NCBI RefSeq assembly: GCF_900142025.1
Contig: NZ_FQZM01000006.1
Coordinates: 1-64,000 of the forward strand
Direction: 5' to 3'
DNA from: Desulfofundulus thermosubterraneus DSM 16057
GTDB taxonomy: Bacteria; Bacillota; Desulfotomaculia; Desulfotomaculales; Desulfovirgulaceae
Length of the DNA stretch: 64,000 nt
Shown here: in pieces, positions 28,424 through 39,231 of the stretch
Numbering within the stretch: position 1 is the stretch's first letter
Layout of the letters: every line of letters begins with the position of its first letter
The notes under the pieces: generated by a model
The model's database searches: none
What the model was told of the DNA's origin: nothing
Seen by the model: the letters and a program-made list of their open reading frames with translations, nothing else
Translations under genes and position numbers: made by a program

Positions 28424-29566
28424 ATGAAAAAATGGATTTTGTCAATTTTCATGGCAGCTCTGGCCTTTTTAAACGTGCTGCAGCCTGCAATGGCCGGGGA
28501 ACCCACCTGGCCCGAGCTTTCGTTGAACAAGGCCATAGAGATGGCTATCACACAAAATAAGGCGCTTAAAAAAGCAGAACTGGAAATAAAACGTACTGAA
28601 GCGCTGCGTGATGAAGCATCGGACCAGCTTGACTTCACCCCCACGGGGGGCAGCGGTTACGACCCGCAGGTGGAAGCGGCGTGGTATTCTTTGTTGCAGG
28701 CGGACCTGACCTGGCGCATGTCTAAAAAAAGTTATGACGCCCGGCTCGATGGCATAGCCCTGGCCGTATGCCAGCTGTACTGGAATGTATTGAAGGCCCA
28801 GGAAAATGTAAAGGTAAAAGAACTGGCCCTGGAGCTGGCCCGCCTGGAGCTGCAGAAGTCCCAATCGGCATACCGGCTGGGCTTGACCGGTAAGTCGCAG
28901 AGCAGTTCGGTAGGCGGGACGGTGGCGGCCATTAAAGGGCTGGAACAGGCCGGGGCGGATGTCGCTAAAGCAGAAAGCGAACTGGCGGCAGCGCAAAATG
29001 AACTGGATAATGCCTGTGTAAAATTGAATCAGCTGGTGGGATTGCATCCCGACGACCGGCCGGTTCTGGTTGATAAGCTGGAGTTTTATCCGCTGCAGGT
29101 GGCAAACCTGAACACCGAGGTGAACCGGGTACTGGAAAGCAGCCCGTCCGTGTGGCTGGCTGAACAGGAGGTCACCCAGAAGAAATACACGACCGACCTG
29201 ATGTTTGCCAGGGGGCAATACACTCCCTACGATGCCCGGCAGGCGGAAATGGAGCAGGCCGAAGTGGATGCCCAGAGCGCAAGAGATGCCGTGGAGATGC
29301 AGGTGCGCGAGCTGTACCACACCTTGAAAAGCTTAGAAGAATCGTACAAATCCGCGGAACAGGCGGCAGCTACGGCCCAGGAGGAGCTCAAGCAAAAACA
29401 GATCATGTTCCGGTTGGGTCTGGCAACCAGAGCTGATGTATTGACGGCGGAGGTCAATCTGGCCAAGGCAAAATACGCGCTGACGGAACTCGCCGCCCAG
29501 CATGCCTACAACAAAATGGTGTTCCAGAAACCCTGGGCGCCTGCGTACAGCAGCACCGGCGGGTAA
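28424..29566 (+). CDS. TolC-family outer-channel-like protein
   Basis: 380 residues. A signal peptide (ILSIFMAALAFLNVLQPAMAG) is followed by two TolC repeats with long helices, e.g. LSLNKAIEMAITQNKALKKAELEIKRTE and the second repeat VRELYHTLKSLEESYKSAEQA with FRLGLATRADVLTAEVNLAKAKY. TolC channels normally cross the outer membrane. In a Firmicute this implies either a diderm envelope or a TolC-like coiled-coil tube without barrel. Start ATG 28424 follows GGGAGG. Context (macA, macB) supports an efflux role. Shorter than Escherichia coli TolC (~470). Confidence 0.85.
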   Translation: MKKWILSIFMAALAFLNVLQPAMAGEPTWPELSLNKAIEMAITQNKALKKAELEIKRTEALRDEASDQLDFTPTGGSGYDPQVEAAWYSLLQADLTWRMSKKSYDARLDGIALAVCQLYWNVLKAQENVKVKELALELARLELQKSQSAYRLGLTGKSQSSSVGGTVAAIKGLEQAGADVAKAESELAAAQNELDNACVKLNQLVGLHPDDRPVLVDKLEFYPLQVANLNTEVNRVLESSPSVWLAEQEVTQKKYTTDLMFARGQYTPYDARQAEMEQAEVDAQSARDAVEMQVRELYHTLKSLEESYKSAEQAAATAQEELKQKQIMFRLGLATRADVLTAEVNLAKAKYALTELAAQHAYNKMVFQKPWAPAYSSTGG

Positions 29567-29652
29567 GCCTTCGGCGGGTGAGTTCAGGTCACAACTCCAT
29601 TTCCGGGGCAACGGCATTGCCCTGTAAACGGACCATATGAATTAAAGGAGAT

Positions 29653-29688
29653 AAGAAAAGGGGCTCGGTGCAAAGCCCTTTTTCTTAT
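29653..29688 (+). terminator. Terminator of the efflux operon
   Basis: AAGAAAAGGGGCT pairs with AGCCCTTTTTCTT around CGGTGCAA, then ATTT. Nothing else is recognised between 29690 and 29975 apart from a GCGGTCGACCGC palindrome near 29954. Confidence 0.8.
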
Positions 29689-29980
29689 TTGGCGAATTGT
29701 CCTGATTTGTATGTCGAATTTTTATCTTTTTTGCTGATAGTGAAGGAAATTTGCCGGTTGTTAGAGAACAAGCTGGAATAAGTTTGGTAGTCGCGGGGGT
29801 TCCTGAAAAAGGCTAAACCTGCAAAGAGAAGACAAATCTTTGGGAGGTGATGGCCGGGTTGCCGGTTGGGCGGGTGATTTTATTGAATTTTATACCGGTC
29901 ATCCGTGGCTGCCGCAAAAAATCAATGATAAAGATTAAGAAAGAAAGGGGGTGCGGTCGACCGCATAAGGGAATTTGGAC

Positions 29981-31897
29981 GTGGTCGACCCCGACAGGAT
30001 GAGGCTGAAACTTGGAGGAAGTTTGCTCGTCAGGATGACTGCTTTGTTCGGGTTGATTGTGCTGGCTGGTTGTCTGGTGCTGGCCTATGTAAGTAAAAAC
30101 CGCGCCGAAAACGCCCTGGAGAACGAAGCCAGAGAGGCCATGTTGAAACTGGCCAGGCAGGCTGCCGAGACCATAGAAAGCCGCCTCCAGGCGCGGATAT
30201 ACATAGTGGAAGGTATAGCCACCCGTTTTGTTATCCGCGGCCGGTCGGGGGACAAGGACGCCACTTTGAAGGAGAAGATGGCGGCCCTCCGCGATGAGCA
30301 GAAAAGGGGAGAAAGCCTGGGGTTCAAGCGGTTCGGCATCATCGACAGGGAAGGCAATGCCGTGTACCCCGATGGCAGCAAGGCCAACCTGGCCGACCGG
30401 GAGTATTTCAAGGCTGCCCTGGGGGGGAAGACGGTCGTCTCCAGCACCATTGTCAGCAGGGTTGACAATTCGGTGGTGTTTGTTTTTGCCACTCCCATAC
30501 GCCACTACGCTACCAATGAGATAACCGGTGTGCTTATTGGCGTAATGGATGCGACAAAGCTCAGCCAGCTGGTGGGAAACATTACTTACGGACGTTCGGG
30601 CTTCGCCTTCGCCGTGGACGGCACGGGCAGGATTATTGCCCACAGGGAAATAGATAAAGTCAAGTCCCAGGAAAACGTCCTGGAGCGGGCCAAATCCGAC
30701 CAGTCTCTGGCCGGTCTGGCGTCTGCTGTTTCCAGAATGACCGGGGGAGAAGAGGGCACGGCGGAATACACTCTTGAAAACCAGAGGTATATCATGTCTT
30801 ACGCCCCCATTAAGAGCACCGGCTGGTCCATAGCGGTGACCGCTCCCACTGCCGAGGTGCTGGAGAGAACGGCGGGCTTAAAGCATACTATGCTGGTTGT
30901 GTCCCTCATAATAATCCTGCTTACCCTGGTCGTAACCTTTGTAACAGCCAGAGCAATTACCTCCTCCCTGCTGGCAGGTCTCAAAAAAGATGCTGAAGAC
31001 CTGGCAAGCAATTCAGAAACTTTGAGCGCAGCATCGGAGGAAATTGCCTCTTCTTCCGGAGAGGTGGCCAGGGCTATCCAGCAGGTGGCTGCCGGGGCTT
31101 CGGAGCAGGCGGGTCACCTGCAGGAGATACTCGGTCTCATAGAAAATATAACTTCCAGCCTGGAGAAGGTTTACACCGAACTCGGCCGGGTCAGGGTAAA
31201 CAGCGAAGAAACTTCCAAACTGGCCGGTGTGGGCAAGAAAGAGCTGGATGTTCTGGTTGCATCCATCAAGAGCGTGCGCGAATCTTTCAAGCTGGTTACC
31301 GAGAAACTGACGAACCTGCGCGGCTCAGTCGACCAGGTGGGCGAGATCCTGGAGGTGATCAATGGAATAGCGGACCAGACAAACCTTTTGGCCCTGAATG
31401 CGGCTATCGAAGCGGCGCGTGCGGGGGAAGCCGGCCGCGGTTTCGCAGTGGTGGCGGATGAGGTCCGCGAGCTGGCCGAGCAGTCCCGGGCGTCTTCGGA
31501 AAGGATCAAGGTTTTGCTGGGCACCATAGCCCTGGAAACCGGCGAAGTGGTCAACACTTCGGAGGAAGTGAACAGGAAGGTAGTTGCTCAACTGGAGAAT
31601 GTGGAGAACACAATCAAGTCCTTCGACGACATCCTGGAATCGGTAACGGCCATGACACCCATGATTGAAGAGACCTATCGCCAGGTGGATGACACCGTGA
31701 AGGCCAAGGACGTCGTGCTTAATCGGGTTCAGAACATCAGTGCGGTAGCGGAGGAAACCTCAGCTTCGGCACAGGAGATTTCGGCTTCGGCGGAGGAGCT
31801 GTCGGCTTCCACCCAGGAGATAGCCTCCGCGGCCCAGCAGGTCCTGGCGGTGGCCAGGCGATTGGTGGACCGGGTGGAGCGGCAGTCCGAGGCGTAA
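29981..31897 (+). CDS. Methyl-accepting chemotaxis protein with extracellular dCache domain
   Basis: About 638 residues. An N-terminal membrane helix (MTALFGLIVLAGCLVLAYV) precedes the dCache sensor domain (about 35-300, with FGIIDREGNAVYPDG and LADREYFKAALGGKTVVSS). A second helix near 305-325 is followed by the signalling domain with tip [27 protein letters not shown]. dCache domains bind amino acids, amines or carboxylates. GTG 29981 is chosen because AAGGGA lies 8 bases upstream; ATG 29999 and TTG 29975 are alternatives. Confidence 0.9.
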   Translation: MVDPDRMRLKLGGSLLVRMTALFGLIVLAGCLVLAYVSKNRAENALENEAREAMLKLARQAAETIESRLQARIYIVEGIATRFVIRGRSGDKDATLKEKMAALRDEQKRGESLGFKRFGIIDREGNAVYPDGSKANLADREYFKAALGGKTVVSSTIVSRVDNSVVFVFATPIRHYATNEITGVLIGVMDATKLSQLVGNITYGRSGFAFAVDGTGRIIAHREIDKVKSQENVLERAKSDQSLAGLASAVSRMTGGEEGTAEYTLENQRYIMSYAPIKSTGWSIAVTAPTAEVLERTAGLKHTMLVVSLIIILLTLVVTFVTARAITSSLLAGLKKDAEDLASNSETLSAASEEIASSSGEVARAIQQVAAGASEQAGHLQEILGLIENITSSLEKVYTELGRVRVNSEETSKLAGVGKKELDVLVASIKSVRESFKLVTEKLTNLRGSVDQVGEILEVINGIADQTNLLALNAAIEAARAGEAGRGFAVVADEVRELAEQSRASSERIKVLLGTIALETGEVVNTSEEVNRKVVAQLENVENTIKSFDDILESVTAMTPMIEETYRQVDDTVKAKDVVLNRVQNISAVAEETSASAQEISASAEELSASTQEIASAAQQVLAVARRLVDRVERQSEA

Positions 31898-31975
31898 GCC
31901 GGCCCGTTCCCGGCAACCTCTTTTTGTTGCTTTGAAAAGGTTCTTTATTGTCCTTTGGATTGTATGTAATCATGG

Positions 31976-32003
31976 AAAACCGGGGTGTCCCCGGTTTTTT
32001 TAT
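31976..32003 (+). terminator. Terminator after the dCache chemoreceptor gene
   Basis: AAAACCGGGG/CCCCGGTTTT with loop TGT and a T run. Confidence 0.9.
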
Positions 32004-32266
32004 CTTTTTCACGTGAAATTAGAAAATATTAAAAGGTTATTTCAAATATTTTGCATCCTAGCAGCTCAAATTGTTGCCTTCACCTTTTTGAGGCTTTGAC
32101 AAAATGCTTATTATATCACATGCTGGGTATGTGATAAATAGCACATTCACAATCGGCTGTATCAAAATCCAGCAGGTATCTTGTTCTGAAAAATCTTCTC
32201 GCCTGCCGTTTGTCTACTTATAATCTTACACGGCCATCACAATCCATGGGGAAAGGAGCGGGGGTA

Positions 32267-34297
32267 ATGGCTTCCGGGGATTTCCCGCGGGCAAAGCTGG
32301 TGCTGGGAGCCCTACTTGGGGTGCTGGCCATCTGGTCCTTCCAGCTTGTCTTTTTCCACCTCGCCTTCGGTCAAACGGAAAAAAACTTCGGCGAGAGGCT
32401 GGAGAAGCTGACTCTGTCAGCTCGGCTGGTGGAGCTCGCCTCCCGGAGCACCCTGCTGCCGGAAGAAGAAGCCCGGCTGCGGTCTTACGCCGGGCGCCTG
32501 GCGGAGTTGACCCACACCCCCCGGGGCCGGGAACTCTCCCGCCGCCTGGCCGAAGTGGTGGACCGGTTCCTTTCCCGGCATCCGGGGGCTCGGGCTCCGG
32601 TCCGTGGGGAACTGGCGGAACTGGCCCGGGAAAACGACGCCTTCCAGCGCCTCAGGCTTGAAGAGGAGGTTGCCCTTGTCGAGAAGGATTTCCGGCGCCT
32701 CTTCGGCGTGGTGGCGGCCACCAGCGGGGCTGCATTTTTACTGAGCGGGGCCGTGGTGGGCCTGTTGTGGATATGGCTTTCACGCCAGATGGAATTAAAC
32801 CGACTGGTGGTCAGGTGCACCCGCAACGCCGTGCTGGTGGGCGACCGGCAGGGCAGGATAGCCCTGGTCAACCCGGTCTTTGCCGGGTTGGCGGGGAAAA
32901 CCTCCGGGGAACTCACCGGTCTTCCCCTGGAAGCTGCGGGGCCGACGGGGGCGCTTCTGGCCCGCCGCATCAGGAGGGGCGAAGAGGTGATCGGGCGGGA
33001 AGTGCTGTGGCAGACTGCCGACGGGTGTCCGAAGTGTTTTTCCGTGGACGTCATCCTCTTGAAGGACCAGTGGAACCGGGTGCGGGGCGGCGTGGCCGTG
33101 TTGAGGGACGTCACGGCCCAGTGGAGGGAGCGGCAGAAGGCCGAGCAGGAAAAAGCCGCCTTAAAAGAGATGGCCCGGCGTGATCCCCTCACCAGGCTGT
33201 TGAACCACGGGGCGCTGATGGAACACCTTGAGGTATTGGTGAAAAAAGCCCGGAACGAAAACCAGCCCCTCGCCTTTTTGATGCTCGACCTGGACCACTT
33301 TAAAATCTACAACGATACCCTGGGTCACCCCGCCGGCGACAGGCTCCTGCAGGAATTTGCCCGGTTTCTGGAAAAGAACGTACGCGCGCAGGACCTGGTG
33401 GCCAGGTACGGCGGCGACGAGTTTGCCGTGGTTTTACCCGGTACCGACGGGGCCAGCGCCTACCAGCTTGCCGAACGGCTGCGCCGGGAAATCGCCGCGC
33501 ATCCCTTTCCGGGGAGGGAGGTGCTGCCCGGGCGCTGCCTGACCGCCTCCATCGGGGTGGCCGACACCACCTCTGCGGGGACGGACTCGGCGGGTCTTTT
33601 AATTAAAGCAGCCGACGAGGCCCTCTATGCGGCCAAGCTGGGAACCCGCAACCGGGTAGAGCTTTACCACAGCGCCCTCTCCGAGATCAAGCAGGCCATG
33701 CAGGGGGACCAGCGGGAAGCCCTGCTGGTGGCCGTGCGCACAAATCTTCTTTTTCTCCACATGCGGGACCAGTACACCTATCATCACTCCGAGCGGGTGG
33801 TTAGGTACACGCAAATAATCGCCCGGGAGATGGGCCTCTCCCCTGACGAGGCACGGATGCTGCGCATTGGAGCCGTACTCCACGACATAGGCAAGGTGTG
33901 CGTCCCCCCCGAAATTCTCACCAAAGAAGGCCCCCTGACGCCGGAAGAGTGGGAGGAGGTGAAAAGACACCCGCAGCACGGGGTGGGGATTCTGGTGCCC
34001 TTTTCCCTTCCCGCGCCGGTAATCGAGATCGTGCTGCACCACCACGAGCGCTACGACGGAGCCGGCTATCCGGCGGGCCTGAAGGGCGAAAAAATTCCCT
34101 TCCTTGCCCGCATTGTCAGTGTGGCCGACGCCTTTGACGCCATGATTGTGGACCGGCCCTACCGCCGGGCCCTTTCCCTTTCAGCCGCCCTTGAGGAGCT
34201 GCGGCGCTGCGGGAAATCCCAGTTCGACCCGGAGGTGGCCCAGAAGTTTGCTCGGGCGGTGGAGGAGGGAGCGTTGGAAGAGGCGCCAACGTTATAA
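32267..34297 (+). CDS. PAS-GGDEF-HD-GYP cyclic-di-GMP protein
   Basis: 676 residues. Two membrane helices flank a short extracellular helical region (about 12-180). Next comes a PAS-like domain ([21 protein letters not shown]). The GGDEF domain has an intact [13 protein letters not shown] active site and [18 protein letters not shown]. The HD-GYP domain has [13 protein letters not shown] and [13 protein letters not shown]. It may both make and break cyclic-di-GMP. Start ATG 32267 follows AAAGGAGCGGGGG; the upstream TTG 32210 lacks such a site. Its position between chemoreceptors suggests a role in motility or surface switching. Confidence 0.92.
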   Translation: MASGDFPRAKLVLGALLGVLAIWSFQLVFFHLAFGQTEKNFGERLEKLTLSARLVELASRSTLLPEEEARLRSYAGRLAELTHTPRGRELSRRLAEVVDRFLSRHPGARAPVRGELAELARENDAFQRLRLEEEVALVEKDFRRLFGVVAATSGAAFLLSGAVVGLLWIWLSRQMELNRLVVRCTRNAVLVGDRQGRIALVNPVFAGLAGKTSGELTGLPLEAAGPTGALLARRIRRGEEVIGREVLWQTADGCPKCFSVDVILLKDQWNRVRGGVAVLRDVTAQWRERQKAEQEKAALKEMARRDPLTRLLNHGALMEHLEVLVKKARNENQPLAFLMLDLDHFKIYNDTLGHPAGDRLLQEFARFLEKNVRAQDLVARYGGDEFAVVLPGTDGASAYQLAERLRREIAAHPFPGREVLPGRCLTASIGVADTTSAGTDSAGLLIKAADEALYAAKLGTRNRVELYHSALSEIKQAMQGDQREALLVAVRTNLLFLHMRDQYTYHHSERVVRYTQIIAREMGLSPDEARMLRIGAVLHDIGKVCVPPEILTKEGPLTPEEWEEVKRHPQHGVGILVPFSLPAPVIEIVLHHHERYDGAGYPAGLKGEKIPFLARIVSVADAFDAMIVDRPYRRALSLSAALEELRRCGKSQFDPEVAQKFARAVEEGALEEAPTL

Positions 34298-34340
34298 GCC
34301 GGCAACCATTAAAAACAAGCAAAACCGGGAGGGATGGAGG

Positions 34341-35906
34341 TTGTTTAAGGGACTGCGGGCACAGTTTTTAAGCGGCTTTGCCGTGGCCGCCCTTTTTGCG
34401 GTGCTGGTTTGCGGGCTGGTCATTTACCTGGTGAACCAGAGCATGGCCGATTTAATAGAGGTAGAAACTGTCAACGAGAGGGCCCAGCTGGCCTCAAAAA
34501 TTGCCGAGCTGGGCTACCAGAAGAGCGCTTCGGCGCGCGGCTACCTCCTTTACGGCACCCCCGCCTATTACGAGCAGTGGGAAAACGCCACCGGCGAGCA
34601 GGCTAAAACGCTGGAGCACCTTTTGAGCATTACCCGCCGGGAAGAAAACAGGGTGCTGGTGAGGCAAATGATCGAGGCCTGCCGCCGTTACGACGATTTC
34701 GTGCGGGAGCAGGTGATGATGCCGGCCCGCGCGGGAAACCGCGAGGAGGCGCTGAAAGCGGCCCGGGAGCAGGGAAAGGACTTGGCGGAGGAAATGTTTG
34801 CGGCCATAAAAAATTACCAGGCCAAGCGCGCCAACGAAATAGCTGCGCTGCAGGAACGGGTGCTAGCCAGGGTTAAGCCTGCCCGGACCGCAGCCGTCCT
34901 CTTCACCCTTACCGGTCTGGTGGCGGGGGGGATTATTTGCCTGTGGCTGGCCAACCGGGTGGCGCGGGCGGCCGGTACACTGGCCGCTGCCGCGGCAGCG
35001 GCCGCCGCGGGGGAGCTTAACCGTATGGTGGACGTGCGGCGCAGTGACGAAATGGGCCGGCTGGCCGGCGCGTTCAACCGGATGATCGAGCAGCTCCGCA
35101 CCCTGGTGGCCAAGGTGGCCGAAACGGCGACCGAACTGGCCGCCCAGAGCCAGGAGCTGGCTGCCAGCACACAACAGGCAAGCGCGGCTGCGCAAAACAT
35201 GGCCGCCACGGCCGCCCAGATTTCCGCCGCTGCCGAACAGGCTGCCGCCAGCAGCGAGCGGGTGGCCGGCACGGCCGGGCAGGTGGAGGTGGCGGCCACG
35301 GAAGGTATCAAGGCGTTGGAGGAGGCCACGGCTCGGGTGGAAGAAGTTGCCCGCATCTTCCGGCAGAACAGCGATCTTATGCAGGTGCTGGGTGAACGAT
35401 CGGCACAGATTGGAACCATTACCGAGGCCATTGCCGGCATTGCCGACCAGACCAACCTCCTGGCTTTGAACGCCGCCATCGAGGCGGCCAGGGCCGGCGA
35501 GCACGGGCGCGGCTTTGCCGTGGTGGCCGAAGAGGTGAGGAAACTGGCCGAGGGAAGCGCCAGGGCGGCCCGGGAGATAGACGGGCTGGTGCGGTCCATA
35601 CAGCAGGATACCCGGCAGGCCGTACAAGTAATGGAGGAGTCCACCAGAGCGATGCAGCGGGGGGTGGAGTCCATGGAAGGCACGGAGAACAGGTTGCGCC
35701 AGATCCTGGAGCAGGTGGCCGGAACCCTGCGGGCCATCCGCGATGTGGCTCAGATTGTCGAGCAGTTCAACAGGAGCAGCCAGCAACTCGGCAGTGCCGC
35801 CCCGGACATTGAAAACGCCGTCCAGCAGACATCCCAGTTGGCACAGGAGCTGGCCAGGCGGGCGGAAAACCTTAATGTTGCGGTGAGCGTTTTTCGCCTG
35901 GCGTAA
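34341..35906 (+). CDS. Methyl-accepting chemotaxis protein with four-helix-bundle sensor
   Basis: 521 residues. A membrane helix ([20 protein letters not shown]) and a helical extracellular region of about 150 residues resembling 4HB_MCP/CHASE3 sensors are followed by a second helix, HAMP (with an alanine-rich stretch of about ten Ala) and a signalling domain with tip [31 protein letters not shown] 34341 is used as start because GGGAGGGA lies 7 bases upstream; longer frames overlap the preceding gene. The preceding GGDEF gene ends 43 bases earlier, so the two may be cotranscribed. Confidence 0.88.
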   Translation: MFKGLRAQFLSGFAVAALFAVLVCGLVIYLVNQSMADLIEVETVNERAQLASKIAELGYQKSASARGYLLYGTPAYYEQWENATGEQAKTLEHLLSITRREENRVLVRQMIEACRRYDDFVREQVMMPARAGNREEALKAAREQGKDLAEEMFAAIKNYQAKRANEIAALQERVLARVKPARTAAVLFTLTGLVAGGIICLWLANRVARAAGTLAAAAAAAAAGELNRMVDVRRSDEMGRLAGAFNRMIEQLRTLVAKVAETATELAAQSQELAASTQQASAAAQNMAATAAQISAAAEQAAASSERVAGTAGQVEVAATEGIKALEEATARVEEVARIFRQNSDLMQVLGERSAQIGTITEAIAGIADQTNLLALNAAIEAARAGEHGRGFAVVAEEVRKLAEGSARAAREIDGLVRSIQQDTRQAVQVMEESTRAMQRGVESMEGTENRLRQILEQVAGTLRAIRDVAQIVEQFNRSSQQLGSAAPDIENAVQQTSQLAQELARRAENLNVAVSVFRLA

Positions 35907-36292
35907 AGACGCAGGAAAAGTCCGCGCTTTCACTGCTTCCAGGGGCGCATGCGTAGTCTTTACGCGTCCAGCTTTCTAAGTTTTTGAAGATGCTGGGCGT
36001 GTCAGCCAGAGCAAAATTTCTATCCACCCGCTCCCAGGCGGCGTTTTAGCGCTCAATGCGCTCAGCCATGCTTACGGTTTTATTCCGGGAGGTTATTTCC
36101 CGGATTTTCTTTTTTACCCGATTGCAATTAGTTCAAAAATTATTGCGTCAATTCGAAGAGAAAAATTTTTTTAACTCGAGACATTTTTTTGTTTATTCAG
36201 CAGGAAAAACCGAATTTTTGTCGAAACACCTCCTATGTTCAATATGTGATTATCTATCTCAAATAATGAGACAAAGACAAGAGGTATCGTAT

Positions 36293-37102
36293 ATGAAATC
36301 AGGGCAGAGGTCAGGAAAGCGGAGTTATACTAATCAATCTGTTGAAAAAACCATTTCGATTCTTAATGCCTTCCGGCTGGACCGGCCGGAGCTTTCCTTT
36401 GCCGAACTGCAAAAGATTACCGGTTTCAACCGCAGTACCCTGCACCGTTTTCTGGTCACATTATTGGACCATGGTTACCTGGAATACGACACAGGTGCCG
36501 GGGTATACCGTTTAGGCATCAGGCTTTTTGAATTGGGTGCCATTGTCATGAAGAACATGGACCTGCGGCGGGTGGCGATGCCCTTTTTAAAGGAATTGGC
36601 CGAAACGTTAAATGAAACTGTACATGTTGTCGTTAGGGAGGGCATTGAGGGCATCTATGTTGAAAAATACGAGCCGCCAGGGGCTATGGTTACTTATTCA
36701 CTGGTCGGCAAACGTCTGCCCTTATACTGTACAGCAGTAGGTAAAGTTTTGCTCGCTTTTCTGGAGGAGGCCGAACGGGTCGATTTACTGGCACAGCTGG
36801 TGTTGGAGCGGCGTACCCCGAAAACCATAACAGATAAAGAACAACTAAAAGCACATTTGCAACAGGTTTATCATCAGGGTTATGCCGTAGATGATGAAGA
36901 ATTAGAAGAAGGTTTAATCTGCGTAGCAGTACCCATTTTTGGTCAGAACCAAAAGATAGTGGCCGCCATGAGCGTGTCGGGTGCAGCGCACAGGATAAAA
37001 GCCAAGCTGGCTTCACCTGACGGGAAACTGATAGCTTTGTTGCAAAAAGTAGCCGCTGCCATTTCGCGTCAGCTGGGTTATGTGCCAGAACGTAAGAGTT
37101 AG
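36293..37102 (+). CDS. IclR-family transcriptional regulator
   Basis: 269 residues. The N-terminal winged helix-turn-helix (SVEKTISILNAFRLDRPELSFAELQ, then NRSTLHRFLVTLLDHGYLE) and the C-terminal IclR effector domain (VAMPFLKELAETLNETVHVVV; GKRLPLYCTAVGKVLLAF; DEELEEGLICVAVPIF) are complete. ATG 36293 follows GAGG. It stands alone 165 bases upstream of the panB-TRAP-dehydrogenase operon in the same direction and very probably controls it in response to the substrate or a pathway intermediate. The 35907-36292 gap is A+T rich and has no other gene. Confidence 0.92.
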   Translation: MKSGQRSGKRSYTNQSVEKTISILNAFRLDRPELSFAELQKITGFNRSTLHRFLVTLLDHGYLEYDTGAGVYRLGIRLFELGAIVMKNMDLRRVAMPFLKELAETLNETVHVVVREGIEGIYVEKYEPPGAMVTYSLVGKRLPLYCTAVGKVLLAFLEEAERVDLLAQLVLERRTPKTITDKEQLKAHLQQVYHQGYAVDDEELEEGLICVAVPIFGQNQKIVAAMSVSGAAHRIKAKLASPDGKLIALLQKVAAAISRQLGYVPERKS

Positions 37103-37266
37103 TTGGGAGTCCATCATGGTGATCCATCGCCGCCACCGTGAATGAAAATGGGCTCTGGCAGGTTTACTTTTCGAGGGGGGTGGGAAAAACCTGTTATTAA
37201 TCAGCCAGCAAACTGCACGAAACAGAATACTTTACGGAACAACTCATTTCAACAGGAGGTAGCAGA

Positions 37267-38115
37267 ATGCGTAAAAAAATTATGATCCCCGACCTGTATG
37301 CCAAATACGAGAAAGGCGAGCCCATTACCATGTTGACAGCCTATGATTACCCCATGGCTTTGTTAGAAGAAAAAGCCGGGGTGGATATTATCCTGGTGGG
37401 CGATTCCATGGGCATGACGGTGTACGGTCTTGATACTACCTTGCCGGTAACCCTGGATATGATCATTCGCCATGCCCAGGCCGTGCGCCGGGGTGCACCA
37501 ACGGCCTTCATTGTAGGCGATATGCCCTACATGACCTACCAGGTGAACAAGGACGAGGCGATCCGTAACGCCGGCCGCCTCATGGCCGAGGCAGGGGTGG
37601 ACGCGATCAAATTAGAAGGCGGCCGGGAGATGGCGGAAACCATTGCGGCTATAGTTAAAGCCACCATTCCTGTGATGGGACACATTGGCTTAACGCCGCA
37701 GTCAATTTCACAGCTGGGTGGTTTTAAGGCTCAAGGGAGAACTGCCGAGTCGGCACTTAAGCTGGTTGAGGATGCCAAAGCCTTAGAAGCCGCCGGCTGC
37801 TTCAGTATCCTGGTGGAAGCTGTGCCGCCGGAAGTTAACAAAGTAATTGTTGAAACAGTGAAAGTACCTATCATCAGCTTGGGTTCCGGTGTCTATGGTG
37901 CCGGTCAGTGCCTGATCGTCCATGATATGCTGGGCTTTTTCGATCGCTTTACACCCAAATTTGTTAAGAAGTATGCCAATTTGAATGCAGAAATAGTAAA
38001 GGCCTTGGAAGCTTATGTTGCCGACGTTAAGGAGAAAAATTTCCCCGGTCCTGAACACGTTTACCCCATGAGCCGGGAAGAAGTGGAAAAGTTCCTGGCC
38101 GAGCTGAATAAATAA
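37267..38115 (+). CDS. panB: Ketopantoate hydroxymethyltransferase-like protein
   Basis: 282 residues, standard PanB length. Conserved blocks are ITMLTAYDYPMA, ILVGDSMGMTVYG (Mg-binding Asp), GDMPYMTYQ, IKLEGG, MGHIGLTPQ and LVEAVPPEV, with the catalytic Glu. The family moves a hydroxymethyl group between methylene-tetrahydrofolate and a 2-keto acid (normally ketoisovalerate to ketopantoate). panC and panD are not nearby. The gene heads an IclR-linked uptake and oxidation operon. It may therefore run in reverse on a 4-hydroxy-2-keto acid from the pathway instead of making pantothenate. Family certain, role open. Confidence 0.88.
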   Translation: MRKKIMIPDLYAKYEKGEPITMLTAYDYPMALLEEKAGVDIILVGDSMGMTVYGLDTTLPVTLDMIIRHAQAVRRGAPTAFIVGDMPYMTYQVNKDEAIRNAGRLMAEAGVDAIKLEGGREMAETIAAIVKATIPVMGHIGLTPQSISQLGGFKAQGRTAESALKLVEDAKALEAAGCFSILVEAVPPEVNKVIVETVKVPIISLGSGVYGAGQCLIVHDMLGFFDRFTPKFVKKYANLNAEIVKALEAYVADVKEKNFPGPEHVYPMSREEVEKFLAELNK

Positions 38116-38135
38116 AAAGACAAGGAGGAATAGTT

Positions 38136-39164
38136 ATGCGTAAGCATAAGAAGCTAATTGCCCCGCTATTAGTGCTGGCCTTGTTGGCGCTGACTTTGAC
38201 AGGTTGCGGCGGTGCCAATACTGGCGGTAAGACGGACGCAGCAAAAAGCAGTGACAGCGGTCCCATCACGCTGAAAGTAGGTCACGTATTAGCACCAGAC
38301 CATCCCTATAATTTGGGGCTGGAGAAGTTTGCTGAGCTGGTAGACCAGAAGACCCAGGGTAAGGTCAAGGTAGAAGTTTTCCATAGCTCTCAACTGGGTA
38401 ATGAGCGAGAAATGATTGAAGGCTTGCAAATGGGTACGGTGGATATGGCCTTGGTTTCCACCGCACCTTTGATGGGATTTACCAAGAAGTTCATGGTCTT
38501 CGACCTGCCCTATATCTTTGAGACCCGGGAACATGCTTACAAAACGTTGGACAGTGAATTTGGTCAGGAACTGCTCAAGTCACTGGAAGAAAAGGGTATT
38601 GTGGGTCTGGCCTATTGGGAAAATGGATTCCGCCATTTAACCAACTCCGTCCGCCCCGTAGTGCACCCCTCTGATGTTAAAGGCTTAAAAATTCGTACCA
38701 TGGAGAATAAAGTGCACATGGAATCATTCCGGGTTCTAGGTGCCGACCCCACGCCCATGGCTTTTGGCGAATTGTTTACCGCCTTACAGCAAAAGACTGT
38801 TGATGGTCAGGAAAACCCGCTGGCTCAGATTGAAACATCGAAGTTTTATGAGGTTCAGAAATATCTCTCCATGACCGGTCACTTCTATGCCCCGGCACCG
38901 CTATTGATTAGCAAGCAAAAATGGGACTCCATACCCGCTGATTTGCAGGATAAAATTAGGAGTGCTGCCATTGAAGCGAGAGATTACGAGCGGGGACTCG
39001 TTCAGAAGGCCGACTCCGAGCTAAAAGAAAAGCTCAAGTCCCGCGGCATGCAGGTAATTGATGTCGACATTAATGAGTGGCGCGAAGCCATGTCGCCGGT
39101 ATACCAGATGTTTGAAGCTGAAATTGGCAAAGATGTAATTGAAAAAGTCAAAAGCTATAAATAA
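38136..39164 (+). CDS. dctP: TRAP transporter substrate-binding protein DctP
   Basis: 342 residues. The lipoprotein signal ends at LTGCGGAN (Cys lipidated), then a Ser/Thr/Lys linker and the TAXI/DctP fold begin (LKVGHVLAPDHPYNLGLEKFAELV; FHSSQLGNEREMIEGLQMGTVDMALVS). The conserved Arg in LKIRTMENKVHMESFR normally binds the substrate carboxylate, so an organic acid is transported. It captures substrate for the DctQM membrane pair encoded next. Starts 21 bases after panB. Confidence 0.94.
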   Translation: MRKHKKLIAPLLVLALLALTLTGCGGANTGGKTDAAKSSDSGPITLKVGHVLAPDHPYNLGLEKFAELVDQKTQGKVKVEVFHSSQLGNEREMIEGLQMGTVDMALVSTAPLMGFTKKFMVFDLPYIFETREHAYKTLDSEFGQELLKSLEEKGIVGLAYWENGFRHLTNSVRPVVHPSDVKGLKIRTMENKVHMESFRVLGADPTPMAFGELFTALQQKTVDGQENPLAQIETSKFYEVQKYLSMTGHFYAPAPLLISKQKWDSIPADLQDKIRSAAIEARDYERGLVQKADSELKEKLKSRGMQVIDVDINEWREAMSPVYQMFEAEIGKDVIEKVKSYK

Positions 39165-39190
39165 TTTGGGTATGAATTAACTAGGCAAAA

Positions 39191-39231
39191 GTAGTGGCGG
39201 GGCACGGTCTCCGTGCCCCCTCCTACTCGAT
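39191..39231 (+). other. Hairpin resembling a group II intron 3' end
   Basis: GGGGCACGG/CCGTGCCCC (9 bp, loop TCT) is followed by CTCCTACTCGAT. The last 17 bases (GCCCCCTCCTACTCGAT) are identical to the end of the intron at the window start (341-357). Domain V is absent. It lies between dctP and dctQ, so it may be an intron relic, or a partial terminator that tunes dctP relative to dctQM. Confidence 0.45.
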
